A stretch of DNA of 42,014 bases from positions 1-42,014 of the forward strand of contig JAFDHG010000011.1 in the NCBI GenBank assembly GCA_019308925.1. The letters run 5' to 3'. Positions within the stretch are counted from its first letter, which is position 1. Each line of letters begins with the position of its first letter. The position numbers and the translations under genes are program-made. Positions 1 to 8,176 of the stretch are shown piece by piece. The DNA is from Deltaproteobacteria bacterium (GTDB taxonomy: Bacteria; Desulfobacterota; B13-G15; RBG-16-54-18). A model generated the notes under the pieces. That model had not been told where the DNA came from, did no database searches, and saw nothing but the letters and a program-made list of their open reading frames with translations.

Positions 1-150
1 AGTGATCAGAAGCAGCGGTGGTTGGCCACGGCACTGTTGGATATTGAGCCCCGGTTGAACAGGATCAAGGGGTATAGGTATTTACCTGCATTAAGGAAAG
101 CGATCCAGCAGGAGTTTGGGATAGAGGTGCAGGAGGTAGTAGCTGCGTAA
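1..150 (+). mobile_element. C-terminal tail of a transposase (partial, cut by window edge)
   Basis: Frame 1 is open from the first base to a TAA at 148-150 and encodes 49 residues containing the motif IEPRLNRIKGYRYLPALRKA. Tails of this pattern (acidic residue, basic stretch, 'IKGYR.L..L..A') close transposases of the mutator/IS256 type; the family call is from memory and moderate. The N-terminal bulk lies outside the window. Bases 160-200 just downstream could contain the element's right inverted repeat, but the left end is not visible, so this cannot be confirmed. No intact mobile element is shown here. Confidence 0.55.
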
Positions 151-215
151 TGGAAAAGATGGGCCGCTACAGAATTTCAACTAAAAATGGGATTGACTCA
201 TGCCGACCCCTTTCT

Positions 216-1448
216 TTAAAATGTAAGCTCAAGTCTTAATAACCTCCGTTTTAACTCCTCAACAATCTTCTTTTCTTCATCATATCCATCTGCTTCAAAT
301 GTAACTGAAAATCTTAAATATGATCCAGCCTCATCCCATGGTACTGTTGATATTAATGCCTTTTTGATTAGATACTCAGAAACCTCTCCAGCATTTTCAA
401 ATCTGATTCCTGACTTTGTTCCCTTAGGACATTGAACATAACAATAGAAAGTACCTTGGGGCTTTTGTGCTGCAAATCCCACTTCATTTAAAGCTGTACA
501 TAAGAGATCAAATCTTCTCGAATATCTTTCACAGATCCCTTTGGTAATTTCAGGATGATTCAAAGCATATATACCTGCCTTCTGGATAGCCCTAAACTGA
601 CCAGAATCCGTATTATCTTTAACAGTTCCATACGCCTTAATGATCTTTTCATTACCTACTACAAAGGCAAGTCTCCAACCAGTCATATTAAATGCTTTTG
701 ATAAAGAATGTACTTCTACTCCGACTTCTATAGCCCCCTTAACTGATAAAAAACTAAATGGTTCATACCCATCAAAAGTAATTGGTGCATAAGCTGCATC
801 AGATAGAACTACAATATTATTTTTATAAGCAAACTCAACTACTTCTTTATAAAAATCGTCAGTTGCTACTTGTCCTGTAGGATTATTGGGATAATTTATA
901 TAAAAAAGCTTGGCCCTTTTTAAGACCTCTTTTGGTATGGCTGAGAAATCGGGATAGAAGTCGTTCTCTTTAAACAGAGGAAGGTTATAAACTTCTCCAC
1001 CAATATATTTTGTATAGGTTGCTGCTACTGGATATCCAGGAGTTGTCATAAGAGCAATATCGCCTGGATTTATTAAACAGAGAGCAAGCATAGCCAAAGC
1101 AGGCTTAGATCCAATACTGTGCAAGATATTTTCATATGGATTTAACCCTCTTACATTATAGACTTTCTCAAGATAGCTGGCAGCGGCTTCTTGGAATTCT
1201 GGTATCCCATTATCTGCGTACAATCTATTTTCAGGCTTCCCCGCTTCCTGAGAAAGCACTTTTACAATACCAATATCAGCAGGTTTATCTGGTTCTCCTA
1301 CACCCATATCTATTAAAGGAATATCAGGGTTCTTTTCTTTCGCTTCTTTCTTTGCCCTTTTTATCCGTTCAAATTTGTAAACTTCTGTCCCGCTTCCAAA
1401 ATCTTTACCACCCAAACGATTTGCTATTTTATCTCTAAAAAAATCCAC
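216..1448 (-). CDS. dapL: LL-diaminopimelate aminotransferase (DapL)
   Basis: PLP-dependent class I/II aminotransferase that converts tetrahydrodipicolinate directly to LL-diaminopimelate, the one-step branch of lysine/peptidoglycan synthesis. The protein has the fold-type I signature: NYPNNPTGQ around residues 190-198, DAAYAP, the Schiff-base lysine in HSLSKAFNMTGWR, and a C-terminal substrate arginine in YLRFSVTF. About 410 residues matches the family. The frame is open to a TTG at 1463, but a GTG at 1448 has a GGAGG seven or eight bases upstream and gives the usual N-terminus (MDFFRDKIANRLGG), so I chose 1448. It is divergent from the dapF-like gene at 1774, which acts on its product. A separate asd gene lies at 7107-8156. 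Confidence 0.93.
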   Translation of the reverse strand: MDFFRDKIANRLGGKDFGSGTEVYKFERIKRAKKEAKEKNPDIPLIDMGVGEPDKPADIGIVKVLSQEAGKPENRLYADNGIPEFQEAAASYLEKVYNVRGLNPYENILHSIGSKPALAMLALCLINPGDIALMTTPGYPVAATYTKYIGGEVYNLPLFKENDFYPDFSAIPKEVLKRAKLFYINYPNNPTGQVATDDFYKEVVEFAYKNNIVVLSDAAYAPITFDGYEPFSFLSVKGAIEVGVEVHSLSKAFNMTGWRLAFVVGNEKIIKAYGTVKDNTDSGQFRAIQKAGIYALNHPEITKGICERYSRRFDLLCTALNEVGFAAQKPQGTFYCYVQCPKGTKSGIRFENAGEVSEYLIKKALISTVPWDEAGSYLRFSVTFEADGYDEEKKIVEELKRRLLRLELTF

Positions 1449-1622
1449 AGCAACTCCCTCCAATATTTTTGTCTGTATTTTTACGTACTATTTCATTTAT
1501 CCTGACAGATAGTATGTTATCACAAATCTTTTTCTCTGTCTCTGGATACATACGGTTTCATGTTTACTTAAATTTTCCTTTTTACTCATTAGTGTCCCCG
1601 CAGGTTTATGAGAACCTTTTTC

Positions 1623-1651
1623 TTGACTTTTCCTGATTATGTTTCTTTAAT
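1623..1651 (+). promoter_or_regulatory. Predicted sigma-70 promoter for the dapF-like gene
   Basis: TTGACT (1623-1628) and TTTAAT (1646-1651) are separated by 17 bases, about 120 bases before the ATG at 1774. It is the best promoter candidate in the 325-base divergent region between dapL and the dapF-like gene. I see no lysine riboswitch or other structured leader there. The call rests on consensus matching only. Confidence 0.4.
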
Positions 1652-1773
1652 CGTAAAGTAAGGTCCTTGGTAGTAGTTATGTGACCTTTTACAATGAACT
1701 GAAATTTTCTATGGTTATTGGGTTATACGGAAGTTTTTCTGTGTAAAGAATAGTTAGACGCAACGGAGGATTC

Positions 1774-2619
1774 ATGGAATTTTTCAAATATCATGCACTT
1801 GGAAATGACTATGTCGTGTTAGATCCTTCCAGTGTTGGAAGTACGTTAAGCTCGTCCCAAATTCGGCTAATTTGCCATCGCAATTATGGCGTTGGTTCTG
1901 ACGGTATTCTTCATGGTCCATTTGAAACTTCAGAATGTGACTTTGCCCTGCGCATTTTCAACCCCGACGGTAGCGAAGCAGAAAAGAGCGGCAATGGCTT
2001 GCGCATTTTTTCTCGGTATCTCTGGGACATAGGACTAGTTCAAGAGGAACAATTCACGATTCTGACGGCTGGGGGTAAGGTTAGATCCCAGGTCCACGAG
2101 GGGGGCAAAATTGTCACGGTCGAAATGGGTAGGGTCAGTTTTGATAGCAGCAAAATACCCGTCGAGGGAAAATCTCGGGAGGTCATAAACGAAAAAATCA
2201 CCCTCGATGGGCAAGAGCTACTTTTTTGTGCTGCTACTATTGGGAATCCACATTGCGTCATCCTACGCGATGAGGTTTCCGCGGAAGAAGCCCGAAAATG
2301 GGGACCCCTGGTCGAAAATGATCCTCGTTTTCCAAATCGGACGAACGTTCAGTTTATGAAAGTTTTAGATCGTGCGAACCTTCAGATCGAAATTTGGGAA
2401 CGCGGGGCAGGGTACACTTTGGCCTCGGGTAGCAGTAGCAGCGCAGCAGCAGCCGTTGCCTACCGGTTAGGGTTGTGTGGCTCTCAAATAGCTGTCCACA
2501 TGCCCGGAGGGAAAATTGACATTACCGTCTCAGACGATTTTTCTATTTCAATGACCGGGCCGGTCACAAAGATCGCCCAAGGAACCATCTCATCGGAGAT
2601 GTTTAGTCAGACCTTCTAA
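1774..2619 (+). CDS. DapF-like epimerase homologue with both catalytic cysteines replaced by serine
   Basis: 281 residues with the diaminopimelate epimerase two-lobed architecture: N-terminal FFKYHALGNDYVV, GVGSDG, FNPDGSEAEKSGNG, GNPHCV, and WERGAGYTLASGSSSSAAAA. In classical DapF the general acid/base pair is Cys in 'CGNG' and Cys in 'ACGTG'. Here both are serine: Ser72 (codon agc in KSGNG) and Ser218 (codon tcg in ASGS). The conserved Glu of 'GxGET' is Tyr214. Four other Cys exist but not at active positions. A GGAGGATTC ribosome-binding site precedes ATG 1774. Its position opposite dapL favours a role on LL-DAP, but the chemistry is uncertain; a variant epimerase, a dehydratase-like enzyme or an inactive paralogue are alternatives. 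Confidence 0.8.
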   Translation: MEFFKYHALGNDYVVLDPSSVGSTLSSSQIRLICHRNYGVGSDGILHGPFETSECDFALRIFNPDGSEAEKSGNGLRIFSRYLWDIGLVQEEQFTILTAGGKVRSQVHEGGKIVTVEMGRVSFDSSKIPVEGKSREVINEKITLDGQELLFCAATIGNPHCVILRDEVSAEEARKWGPLVENDPRFPNRTNVQFMKVLDRANLQIEIWERGAGYTLASGSSSSAAAAVAYRLGLCGSQIAVHMPGGKIDITVSDDFSISMTGPVTKIAQGTISSEMFSQTF

Positions 2620-2888
2620 ACAATCAGGCGCTGCCCTCATCGTCCTCCTGGTGCTGAACATCATGAGGCGAAGAAGAAGCCCTTAAATGGGTTTGGGGGC
2701 AAAAAACCTTGACAGCCGGTTAATTAATTGATAGAAAATTAATATAAGGCACCAGGGTGTGTCTGAAAACTGACAAGGGCGTCCACAAGGGCGTCCTTTT
2801 TTATAAACTATGAAAAATTTAAAAGGCATCACAGATGCTTTAACTTATAGAAAAGGTCTTTTTAGTTTTAACAGCATGAATATGGGAC

Positions 2889-3500
2889 ATGATTTCAATT
2901 ATTGACTACAAGGCTGGAAACCTGACATCTGTGGAGAGGGCTCTAAGGCACCTCGGTGTGTCATGTAAGATTACCGACAGAGCCGAGGAGATTATCTCAT
3001 CAAAGGGGGTAATATTTCCAGGGGTAGGTGCAGCGGGCAAGGCGATGGAGGTAATAAGATCCCAGAGACTTGATCAGGTTATTTATGATGTAATAACCCA
3101 AAATATACCATTTCTTGGAATATGCCTGGGCGCACAAATCATCCTGGATAAAAGCGAAGAGAATGACGCTACATGCCTGAAGATAATCCCCGGCGTTGCA
3201 AAGAGGTTTTCGGATATAGGGTTAAAGATCCCACATATGGGATGGAATGATGTCTCTATCGTGCATGATCACCCCATCCTTGAGGGTGTAAATCCAAAGG
3301 CGCAGTTCTATTTCGTACATTCTTTCTATCCAGAACCTGATAGCGATAAGGACATCGTAGCAACAACTCATTATGGTATTCAATTCGCGTCAATAATCGG
3401 ACGGGGTAATGTAGTTGCCACACAATTCCATCCAGAAAAGAGTGGAAGATATGGCCTACAAATCCTAAAAAATTTTACCAAGTGGGATGGTGAATTATAA
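2889..3500 (+). CDS. hisH: Imidazole glycerol phosphate synthase, glutaminase subunit HisH
   Basis: Class I glutamine amidotransferase that supplies ammonia to HisF in histidine/AICAR synthesis. It starts [15 protein letters not shown], has the oxyanion stretch FPGVGA, the nucleophile Cys in GICLGAQ (about residue 79) and the His/Glu pair in TQFHPEKSG near residue 180. At 203 residues it has normal length. It is followed after 2 bases by hisF, so the two subunits are co-translated. No other his gene is in the window. A HisH/HisF-like pair can also serve sugar amidation in O-antigen loci, but no sugar genes are nearby, so histidine synthesis is the simpler reading. Confidence 0.9.
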   Translation: MISIIDYKAGNLTSVERALRHLGVSCKITDRAEEIISSKGVIFPGVGAAGKAMEVIRSQRLDQVIYDVITQNIPFLGICLGAQIILDKSEENDATCLKIIPGVAKRFSDIGLKIPHMGWNDVSIVHDHPILEGVNPKAQFYFVHSFYPEPDSDKDIVATTHYGIQFASIIGRGNVVATQFHPEKSGRYGLQILKNFTKWDGEL

Positions 3501-3502
3501 CT

Positions 3503-4282
3503 ATGCTGAGCAAAAGGATTATCATCTGCCTGGATGTCAAGGAAGGCAAGACCACTAAAGGTATCAAGTTTAAAGGAAATATAGACGTAGGCGACCCTGT
3601 GGCCATGGCCAAGGAGTATTATGAACAAGGTGTGGATGAGCTTGTCTTCTATGATATTACTGCATCATCTGATAAGAGGGATATCATTATAGATGTAGTA
3701 GAAAAGGTAGCAAGAAACATATTCATCCCATTTACTGTAGGAGGTGGGATCAGGTCACTGGATGACATGTACAATATCTTAAATGCCGGTGCAGAAAAGA
3801 TAAGTATAAATGCTGCTGCTGTCCTAAACCCGGACCTCATTGCGCAAGGTGCTAAGTTCTTTGGAAGTCAGTGTATTGTTTTGGGGATGGATGCAAAGAT
3901 GGTAAAAAGCAGTGCCAAGGTCCCCTCTGGATATGAAGTATTTATAAATGGTGGTAGGACACCCATGGGCATAGATGCTGTAGAATGGGCAAAAAAGGCC
4001 CAAAGCTTAGGTGCTGGTGAAATTTGCCTCAACTCCATTGATGCGGATGGCACAAACCAGGGATACGAACTTACCCTGACATCCATGATATCCAATGCTG
4101 TTTCCATACCTGTAATTGCATCCGGTGGTGCTGGTAAATCTGAACACCTAAGAGACGTATTTATAAAGTCTGGTGCAGATGCAGCGCTCATCGCCTCTAT
4201 GGTTCACTATAACCGGTATACTGTAGGTCAGATAAAGGCCTACCTTGCAAAGGAAGGGATACCGGTCCGGGAGGTCATATAG
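3503..4282 (+). CDS. hisF: Imidazole glycerol phosphate synthase, cyclase subunit HisF
   Basis: 259-residue (beta/alpha)8 barrel that condenses PRFAR with ammonia from HisH to give IGP and AICAR. The N-terminal catalytic Asp is in IICLDVKEG (about residue 10), and the second in VLGMDAK (about residue 129). The phosphate-binding loops are VGGGIRS and ASGGAG. The sequence [15 protein letters not shown] and [12 protein letters not shown] is, as I recall, the style of deltaproteobacterial HisF. It starts 2 bases after hisH stops. Nothing suggests degradation. Confidence 0.92.
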   Translation: MLSKRIIICLDVKEGKTTKGIKFKGNIDVGDPVAMAKEYYEQGVDELVFYDITASSDKRDIIIDVVEKVARNIFIPFTVGGGIRSLDDMYNILNAGAEKISINAAAVLNPDLIAQGAKFFGSQCIVLGMDAKMVKSSAKVPSGYEVFINGGRTPMGIDAVEWAKKAQSLGAGEICLNSIDADGTNQGYELTLTSMISNAVSIPVIASGGAGKSEHLRDVFIKSGADAALIASMVHYNRYTVGQIKAYLAKEGIPVREVI

Positions 4283-4310
4283 GATCTCTGAAAGGTGATA
4301 GACACCCTTC

Positions 4311-4706
4311 TTACTCCTTAGCTTGTTTCCTTAGATTCACTATGTTAAGCCCCTTTTTTCCAAAAGACTCAAGGTGCCCATCAGTGGTGTATATAACGCT
4401 GCATCCTCCTCTGAGCAGGGAGGCGAGGATTAGCGAATCCACAAGGGGCATTCCGGTTCCATGGCTGATGCGGGCTGCCTCTTCGGCCTCTCCTTCTTTC
4501 ACCGGCACCCAGACAATGGCCTCCTTCAGGAGATTCGAAAGCTCAGAGGCTACCCTTCCTCTGATGATATGCCTCAAGACCTCTGATAGCACTACGGTAG
4601 AGGATATGAGGGTTGCGTCAGAATTCATGACTCCGATGGCCTCGGTATTGCCTTCCTGGAGGGAGAAGAAAAAACCGGTATCAATGCCTATCAGCTGAGC
4701 GCTCAC
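4311..4706 (-). CDS. PIN-domain ribonuclease toxin (VapC-like)
   Basis: 131-residue PIN domain with the four acidic metal ligands in order: Asp9 (GIDTGFF), Glu42 (VLSEVLR), Asp90 (PLVDSLILAS) and Asp109 (TTDGHLE). VapC-type toxins cleave RNA with Mg2+ at such a site. The start is GTG at 4706, preceded by GGAGGAG about 8 bases upstream on the minus strand. The start lies inside the end of the antitoxin gene (26-base overlap), so translation is probably coupled. The upstream ribbon-helix-helix partner supports a toxin role; specificity cannot be read from sequence. Confidence 0.88.
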   Translation of the reverse strand: MSAQLIGIDTGFFFSLQEGNTEAIGVMNSDATLISSTVVLSEVLRHIIRGRVASELSNLLKEAIVWVPVKEGEAEEAARISHGTGMPLVDSLILASLLRGGCSVIYTTDGHLESFGKKGLNIVNLRKQAKE

Positions 4707-4920
4707 GATGGATCTCCTCCCAGGTCTCCCAGGTGCCCAAGGGCCGTGTCTCCAAGAGAAGTCTTACCACACCCTCCCTGGCCTTCCTTTTACGCTCTGC
4801 TTCCAGGTAAACCTTCACCGCTTCCCTTAGAATCCTGGAAACAGGCTTGCCTTTCAGTTGTGCCTCTGCCCTCAGCTTCTCTTCCAGATCCTTTGGCAGA
4901 TAAAAGCTCACTGCCGGCAT
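4681..4920 (-). CDS. Ribbon-helix-helix antitoxin (CopG/VapB-like)
   Basis: 79 residues. The N-terminus (AVSFYLPKDLEEKLRAEA, then GKPVSRILREAVKVYLEAE) is a typical ribbon-helix-helix: a short beta strand followed by two helices. The C-terminal third (ETRPLGTWETWEEIHRERS) is the likely toxin-binding tail. A GGAGG sits 6 bases before ATG 4920. The gene overlaps the PIN toxin start, and a strong promoter with an overlapping inverted repeat lies just upstream, as expected for an autoregulated toxin-antitoxin operon. Confidence 0.85.
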   Translation of the reverse strand: MPAVSFYLPKDLEEKLRAEAQLKGKPVSRILREAVKVYLEAERKRKAREGVVRLLLETRPLGTWETWEEIHRERSADRH

Positions 4921-4937
4921 GGCTGCCTCCTTAACAT

Positions 4938-4979
4938 ATATCTTATTATGATATTATATTAACAGCCAGATTTTGTCAA
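4938..4979 (-). promoter_or_regulatory. Promoter and overlapping operator of the PIN/RHH operon
   Basis: On the minus strand TTGACA (4979-4974) and TAATAT (4956-4951) are 17 bases apart, close to the sigma-70 optimum. An inverted repeat ATATC (4938-4942) / GATAT (4950-4954) with a 7-base spacer overlaps the -10 box. An RHH repressor binding there would block the promoter, which fits autoregulation by the antitoxin. The operator role is inference. Confidence 0.6.
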
Positions 4980-4997
4980 CCCTCGAATTCTGTAGTA

Positions 4998-5040
4998 GGG
5001 GAAACATCTATCGAAATCATCTCATCCTGCTGTTATCCAG
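4998..5040 (+). other. Short stretch resembling the 3' part of the UshA-like selenoprotein gene
   Basis: 43 bases here match 40169-40211 at 35 positions by eye, with 14 consecutive identical bases (ATCTATCGAAATCA). The same frame reads RGNIYRNHLILLLSR here and RGNIYRNQLILLSSR in the gene at 39202-40299. There is no surrounding gene: the frame closes nearby and the stretch is wedged between the toxin-antitoxin promoter and the end of glnA. A relic of a paralogue is the simplest explanation, but the match is short and chance is not excluded. Confidence 0.35.
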
Positions 5041-5072
5041 AGGAGTTCTCCATAGCGCTGCCTGCAAAAATA

Positions 5073-6407
5073 TCACAATATGGCTAGATAACGCTTTATC
5101 TCATACTCCGCCACCTGGGCCCTGTAGTCGTCCCATTCAGCCCTCTTGTTCCTGATGAAGCTATCAAAGATGTGATCGCCCAAACACTCCCGCACCAGTT
5201 CACTCTTCTCCATGAGGTCTATGGCTTCACCCAGGCTGCGGGGCAACGTAGCAATTCCCCGCTCTACCCGCTCTGCCTCTGAGAGGTGATAGACATCCAC
5301 TTCCACTGGGGGCGGCAGTTCATGTTCTTCCTCAATCCCCTTGAGCCCTGCTGCCAGCATTACACTGAAGGTAAGATAAGGATTGCAGGCAGGGTCAGGG
5401 GAGCGAAACTCCGACCGGGTGGCCTTCTCCTTTCCTGGCTTGTACTCGGGCACCCGCACAAGGGCCGAGCGGTTCCTGGTCCCCCAGGAGATATAGGCAG
5501 GGGCCTCATAACCAGGGATGAGCCTCTTGTAAGAGTTTACCCACTGAGAGGTCACCGCCGTTATCTCCGGCGCGTGCATGAGCAAACCAGCGATGAAGCA
5601 ACGGGCGGTCTTTGAGAGATGATAGGGGTCTTTTTCGTCGAAGAAGGCGTTTTTGTTCCCTTTGAACAGGGATTGATGCACATGCATCCCACTTCCGTTG
5701 ATGCCAAAGACGGGTTTGGGCATGAAGGTGGCGTACACCCCGTTCTGCAAGGCCACCTGTTTAACCACTACTTTGTAGGTCATCACATTGTCGGCCATGG
5801 TGAGGGCGTCTGTATATTTCATATCTACTTCATGCTGGCTGTAGGCCACCTCATGATGGCTGTACTCCACTGATATCCCCATCTCCTCAAGGAGAAGCAC
5901 TGTATGGCGGCGCAGATCTATGGCAAGATCGAGAGGGGTCATGTCAAAATAACCGCCCATGTCCAGAAATTCTGTCCCCTCAGAGTTCCTAAAATAGAAG
6001 TATTCGAGCTCTGGGCCCACATAGTAGGTAAAACCCTGCTCAGCGGCCTTTTTGAGGTTTCTTTTTAATACGTACCGGGGATCACCCTCAAAGGGCTCTC
6101 CCTCCGGCCTAAAGATGTCGCAGAACATCCTTGCCACTCCATACTCCTTGGGCCTCCAGGGCAGGATGCAGAAGGTAGAAGGGTCGGGCATGGCGATCAT
6201 ATCGCTTTCCTCTATCCTGACGAATCCTTCGATGGAGGAACCGTCAAATCCCACCCCTCCCTCCAAGGCATCAGGGAGCTCTTCCGCTGTTATGGTGAAA
6301 CTCTTCAAGAAGCCCAGGATATCGGTGAACCACAGCTTGATGAACTTTACCTGTTGCTCCTTCACCACGTTGAGCACATATTCCTTTGCCTCCTTGGTAT
6401 TTTCCAT
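5073..6407 (-). CDS. glnA: Glutamine synthetase, type I (GSI-alpha-like)
   Basis: 444-residue type I glutamine synthetase (glutamate + NH3 + ATP to glutamine). Visible motifs: GVGFDGSSIEGF near residue 51, the metal/glutamate ligands GPELEYFYF, HHEVAYSQHEVDMKY, the NGSGMHVHQSL signature, NRSALVRVP, and RSEFRSPDPACNPYL. The C-terminal part reads YHLSEAERVERGIATLP, not the adenylylation motif (NLYDLP type) of GSI-beta enzymes, so control by AMP addition is unlikely. An AAAGGAGGG site precedes the ATG. No sigma-54 promoter is evident upstream; the stretch 6408-6671 holds hairpin repeats and the end of a truncated GAF gene. Confidence 0.95.
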   Translation of the reverse strand: MENTKEAKEYVLNVVKEQQVKFIKLWFTDILGFLKSFTITAEELPDALEGGVGFDGSSIEGFVRIEESDMIAMPDPSTFCILPWRPKEYGVARMFCDIFRPEGEPFEGDPRYVLKRNLKKAAEQGFTYYVGPELEYFYFRNSEGTEFLDMGGYFDMTPLDLAIDLRRHTVLLLEEMGISVEYSHHEVAYSQHEVDMKYTDALTMADNVMTYKVVVKQVALQNGVYATFMPKPVFGINGSGMHVHQSLFKGNKNAFFDEKDPYHLSKTARCFIAGLLMHAPEITAVTSQWVNSYKRLIPGYEAPAYISWGTRNRSALVRVPEYKPGKEKATRSEFRSPDPACNPYLTFSVMLAAGLKGIEEEHELPPPVEVDVYHLSEAERVERGIATLPRSLGEAIDLMEKSELVRECLGDHIFDSFIRNKRAEWDDYRAQVAEYEIKRYLAIL

Positions 6408-6544
6408 ATCACGCCCTCCTTTTCAAAAATTTCTAGTTACACAATCACCAATTTATTACGGGAATATTACAGAACGAAAAAACTTTTTGGAGGTAATTAC
6501 GCACGACGGCGCGCCACCCACGAAACATGAACATTCATTATCCT

Positions 6545-6640
6545 CCTTCTCCCGCCAGCGGGAGAGGGTCGGGGTGAGGGTGGATATGGTCTCAGATGGG
6601 TTCCCCCTCACCTTCTTCCTCTCCCCGAGGGGAGAGGAAA
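6545..6640. repeat. Pair of GC-rich hairpins (REP-like intergenic repeat)
   Basis: Two strong palindromes sit about 50 bases apart. The first pairs 6545-6555 with 6558-6568 (CTCCCGC/GCGGGAG core, one G-U). The second pairs 6616-6625 with 6630-6639 (CCTCTCCC/GGGAGAGG core). The flanks GGGTGAGGG and CCCCCTCACC are also partly complementary. Such paired hairpins are typical of dispersed REP/BIME-type repeats. They immediately follow the stop of the shortened GAF gene and could also end its transcript, although no T-run follows. Confidence 0.6.
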
Positions 6641-6671
6641 CTTTGCGGTATATTTTCCAAGTGATAAAAGA

Positions 6672-7106
6672 TCAGTTTATCAGCCCGATCCCCTTCCCCC
6701 TGACTACCATGGGGACGCTCAACATAGAGCAAAGACCCTCTTTGCGGGCCAACTCCTTTTCTTTGTAGTGGGGTTCTTCCAACACGTTGTAGATCTTGGC
6801 AGATTTCTTCTCCTGGGCCACCCAACCCACCACCCCCTCCCCCAGCCGCAGGACCCTCTCCTTTAGGTACTCCTCACTTATGCTCTGGGTGGCCTTCAGG
6901 GAAAGGGTCTTTTTGCGCTCGTCCAACAACCAGAGGGAGCAGATTTTGGAGTCCATCACATTGGCCGTCACCGCCACGATCAGCCTCAAGATGTCCTCCA
7001 GGTAAAGGTCGGAAGAGATGGCCTTGCTGATCTCTGACAGGGCCTTGATCTGCTCGGCATAGGAGGGCTCCTCCCTTTGTTCTTTCCTCCTGATTCCGGA
7101 CGCCAT
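6672..7106 (-). pseudogene. GAF-domain protein, probably 3'-truncated
   Basis: 144 residues. After a short polar N-terminus there is a GAF domain: SEISKAISSDLYLEDILRLI, CSLWLLDERKKTLSLKAT, RLGEGVVGWVAQEKKSAKI and MLSVPMVVRGKGIGLIN. A GAF fold normally continues past 'GLINVY' with another strand and helix of about 25-30 residues. Here the frame stops right after GLIN, and the bases beyond lead into a hairpin repeat at 6545-6640 with no recognisable continuation in other frames. The ATG directly abuts the asd stop codon, so it is translationally coupled to asd. The ligand is unknown, and the product may be non-functional. Confidence 0.6.
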
Positions 7107-8156
7107 CTATAAGTAACCTTTCTTGTACAGATATTCGGCGTTCAGGACGGCGGCCCCGGCCGCCCCCCGAATAGTGTTGTGGCTTAGAACAAAAAACTTG
7201 TAATCTAAGATAGGACACTCCCTCACCCTTCCCACCACACAGGCCATCCCCCTTCCTTCATCCCTGTCCCGGCGTGGCTGTGGGCGGTCATTCTCCCTCC
7301 TGACCACGATAGGGGGGGAGGGGGCTGAGGGTAGTCCATAACCGGCTAGGGGATCGAACTCCTCCCAGGTCTCGATCAAATCCTCGGGCGAGGCCTCTTG
7401 TTTCAACTCCACGCTCACGCTCTCCATGTGGCCGTCCCGCACATTCACCCTGGTGCAAGAGGCGCTGACCTTGAGCTCGGCAAAGACAAAACGTCCATCC
7501 TCCAGACAGCCCAAGATCTTGAGGGGTTCTGTCTCCACCTTGGCCTCTTCCCCGCCGATGAAGGGGACTACATTATCGATGATATCCAAAGAAGCCACCC
7601 CTGGGTATCCCGCACCGCTTAAAGCTTGAAGGGTTGTCACTATGGCCTTGGTAACCCCAAACCTCTTGTGTAGGGGGGCGAGGGGCATGACCAAACCGAT
7701 GACAGAGCAGTTGGGGTTGGTGATGATATAGCCCCCCCTTGCCCAGCGTCGTTTCTGGATCGGGATGACCTCCAAATGATCGGGGTTCACCTCGGGGACC
7801 AGGAGAGGGACATCGGGGGCCATCCGGTGGTTGCGGGAGTTGCTACTCACTACATATCCTGCTTGGGCAAACTCCTCCTCGATAGGGCCGGCCACGTTGG
7901 CATCAAGGGCCGAGAAGACCAGACGACAGTCCAGCTCTGGAGTGCACTCCTTTACCAAAAGCTGGGCCACAGAAGGGGGAATGTCACCCTCCAGCTTCCA
8001 CCTCCCCTCCATCACCTCCCCATAGGGGCGACCGGCACTACGCTCTGAGGCCGCTACCTCGGTTACCTCGAACCAGGGGTGTCCATCCAGGAGCTGGATA
8101 AACCTCTGACCCACCATCCCGGTGCCCCCCAAGATCCCCACTTTAATCCTCTTCAT
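7107..8156 (-). CDS. asd: Aspartate-semialdehyde dehydrogenase (archaeal/fungal type)
   Basis: Reduces aspartyl phosphate to aspartate semialdehyde with NADPH, the branch point to lysine/DAP, threonine and methionine. 349 residues. N-terminal Rossmann motif GILGGTGMVGQRF; catalytic Cys150 in ITNPNCSVIGL; an active-site His near residue 243 in RVNVRDGHMESV; and the C-terminal HNTIRGAAGAA. The length and the 'TNPNCS' form fit the archaeal-type branch rather than the E. coli branch. It is third in a minus-strand run: ParB-like, Fe-S protein, asd, GAF. It starts 20 bases after the Fe-S gene and its stop abuts the GAF start. It supplies the pathway of dapL at the window's left end. Confidence 0.93.
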   Translation of the reverse strand: MKRIKVGILGGTGMVGQRFIQLLDGHPWFEVTEVAASERSAGRPYGEVMEGRWKLEGDIPPSVAQLLVKECTPELDCRLVFSALDANVAGPIEEEFAQAGYVVSSNSRNHRMAPDVPLLVPEVNPDHLEVIPIQKRRWARGGYIITNPNCSVIGLVMPLAPLHKRFGVTKAIVTTLQALSGAGYPGVASLDIIDNVVPFIGGEEAKVETEPLKILGCLEDGRFVFAELKVSASCTRVNVRDGHMESVSVELKQEASPEDLIETWEEFDPLAGYGLPSAPSPPIVVRRENDRPQPRRDRDEGRGMACVVGRVRECPILDYKFFVLSHNTIRGAAGAAVLNAEYLYKKGYL

Positions 8157-8176
8157 ATCTGCAGCAACCCTCCAGA

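Noticed and set aside
2760-2805. Terminator before hisH at the repeated AAGGGCGTCC followed by a T-run.
   Set aside because: The two copies are direct, not inverted, so they cannot form a hairpin.
2889-4282. HisH/HisF as sugar-amidation paralogues.
   Set aside because: There are no O-antigen or sugar-nucleotide genes nearby and both catalytic sets are intact; the ordinary histidine role is simpler.
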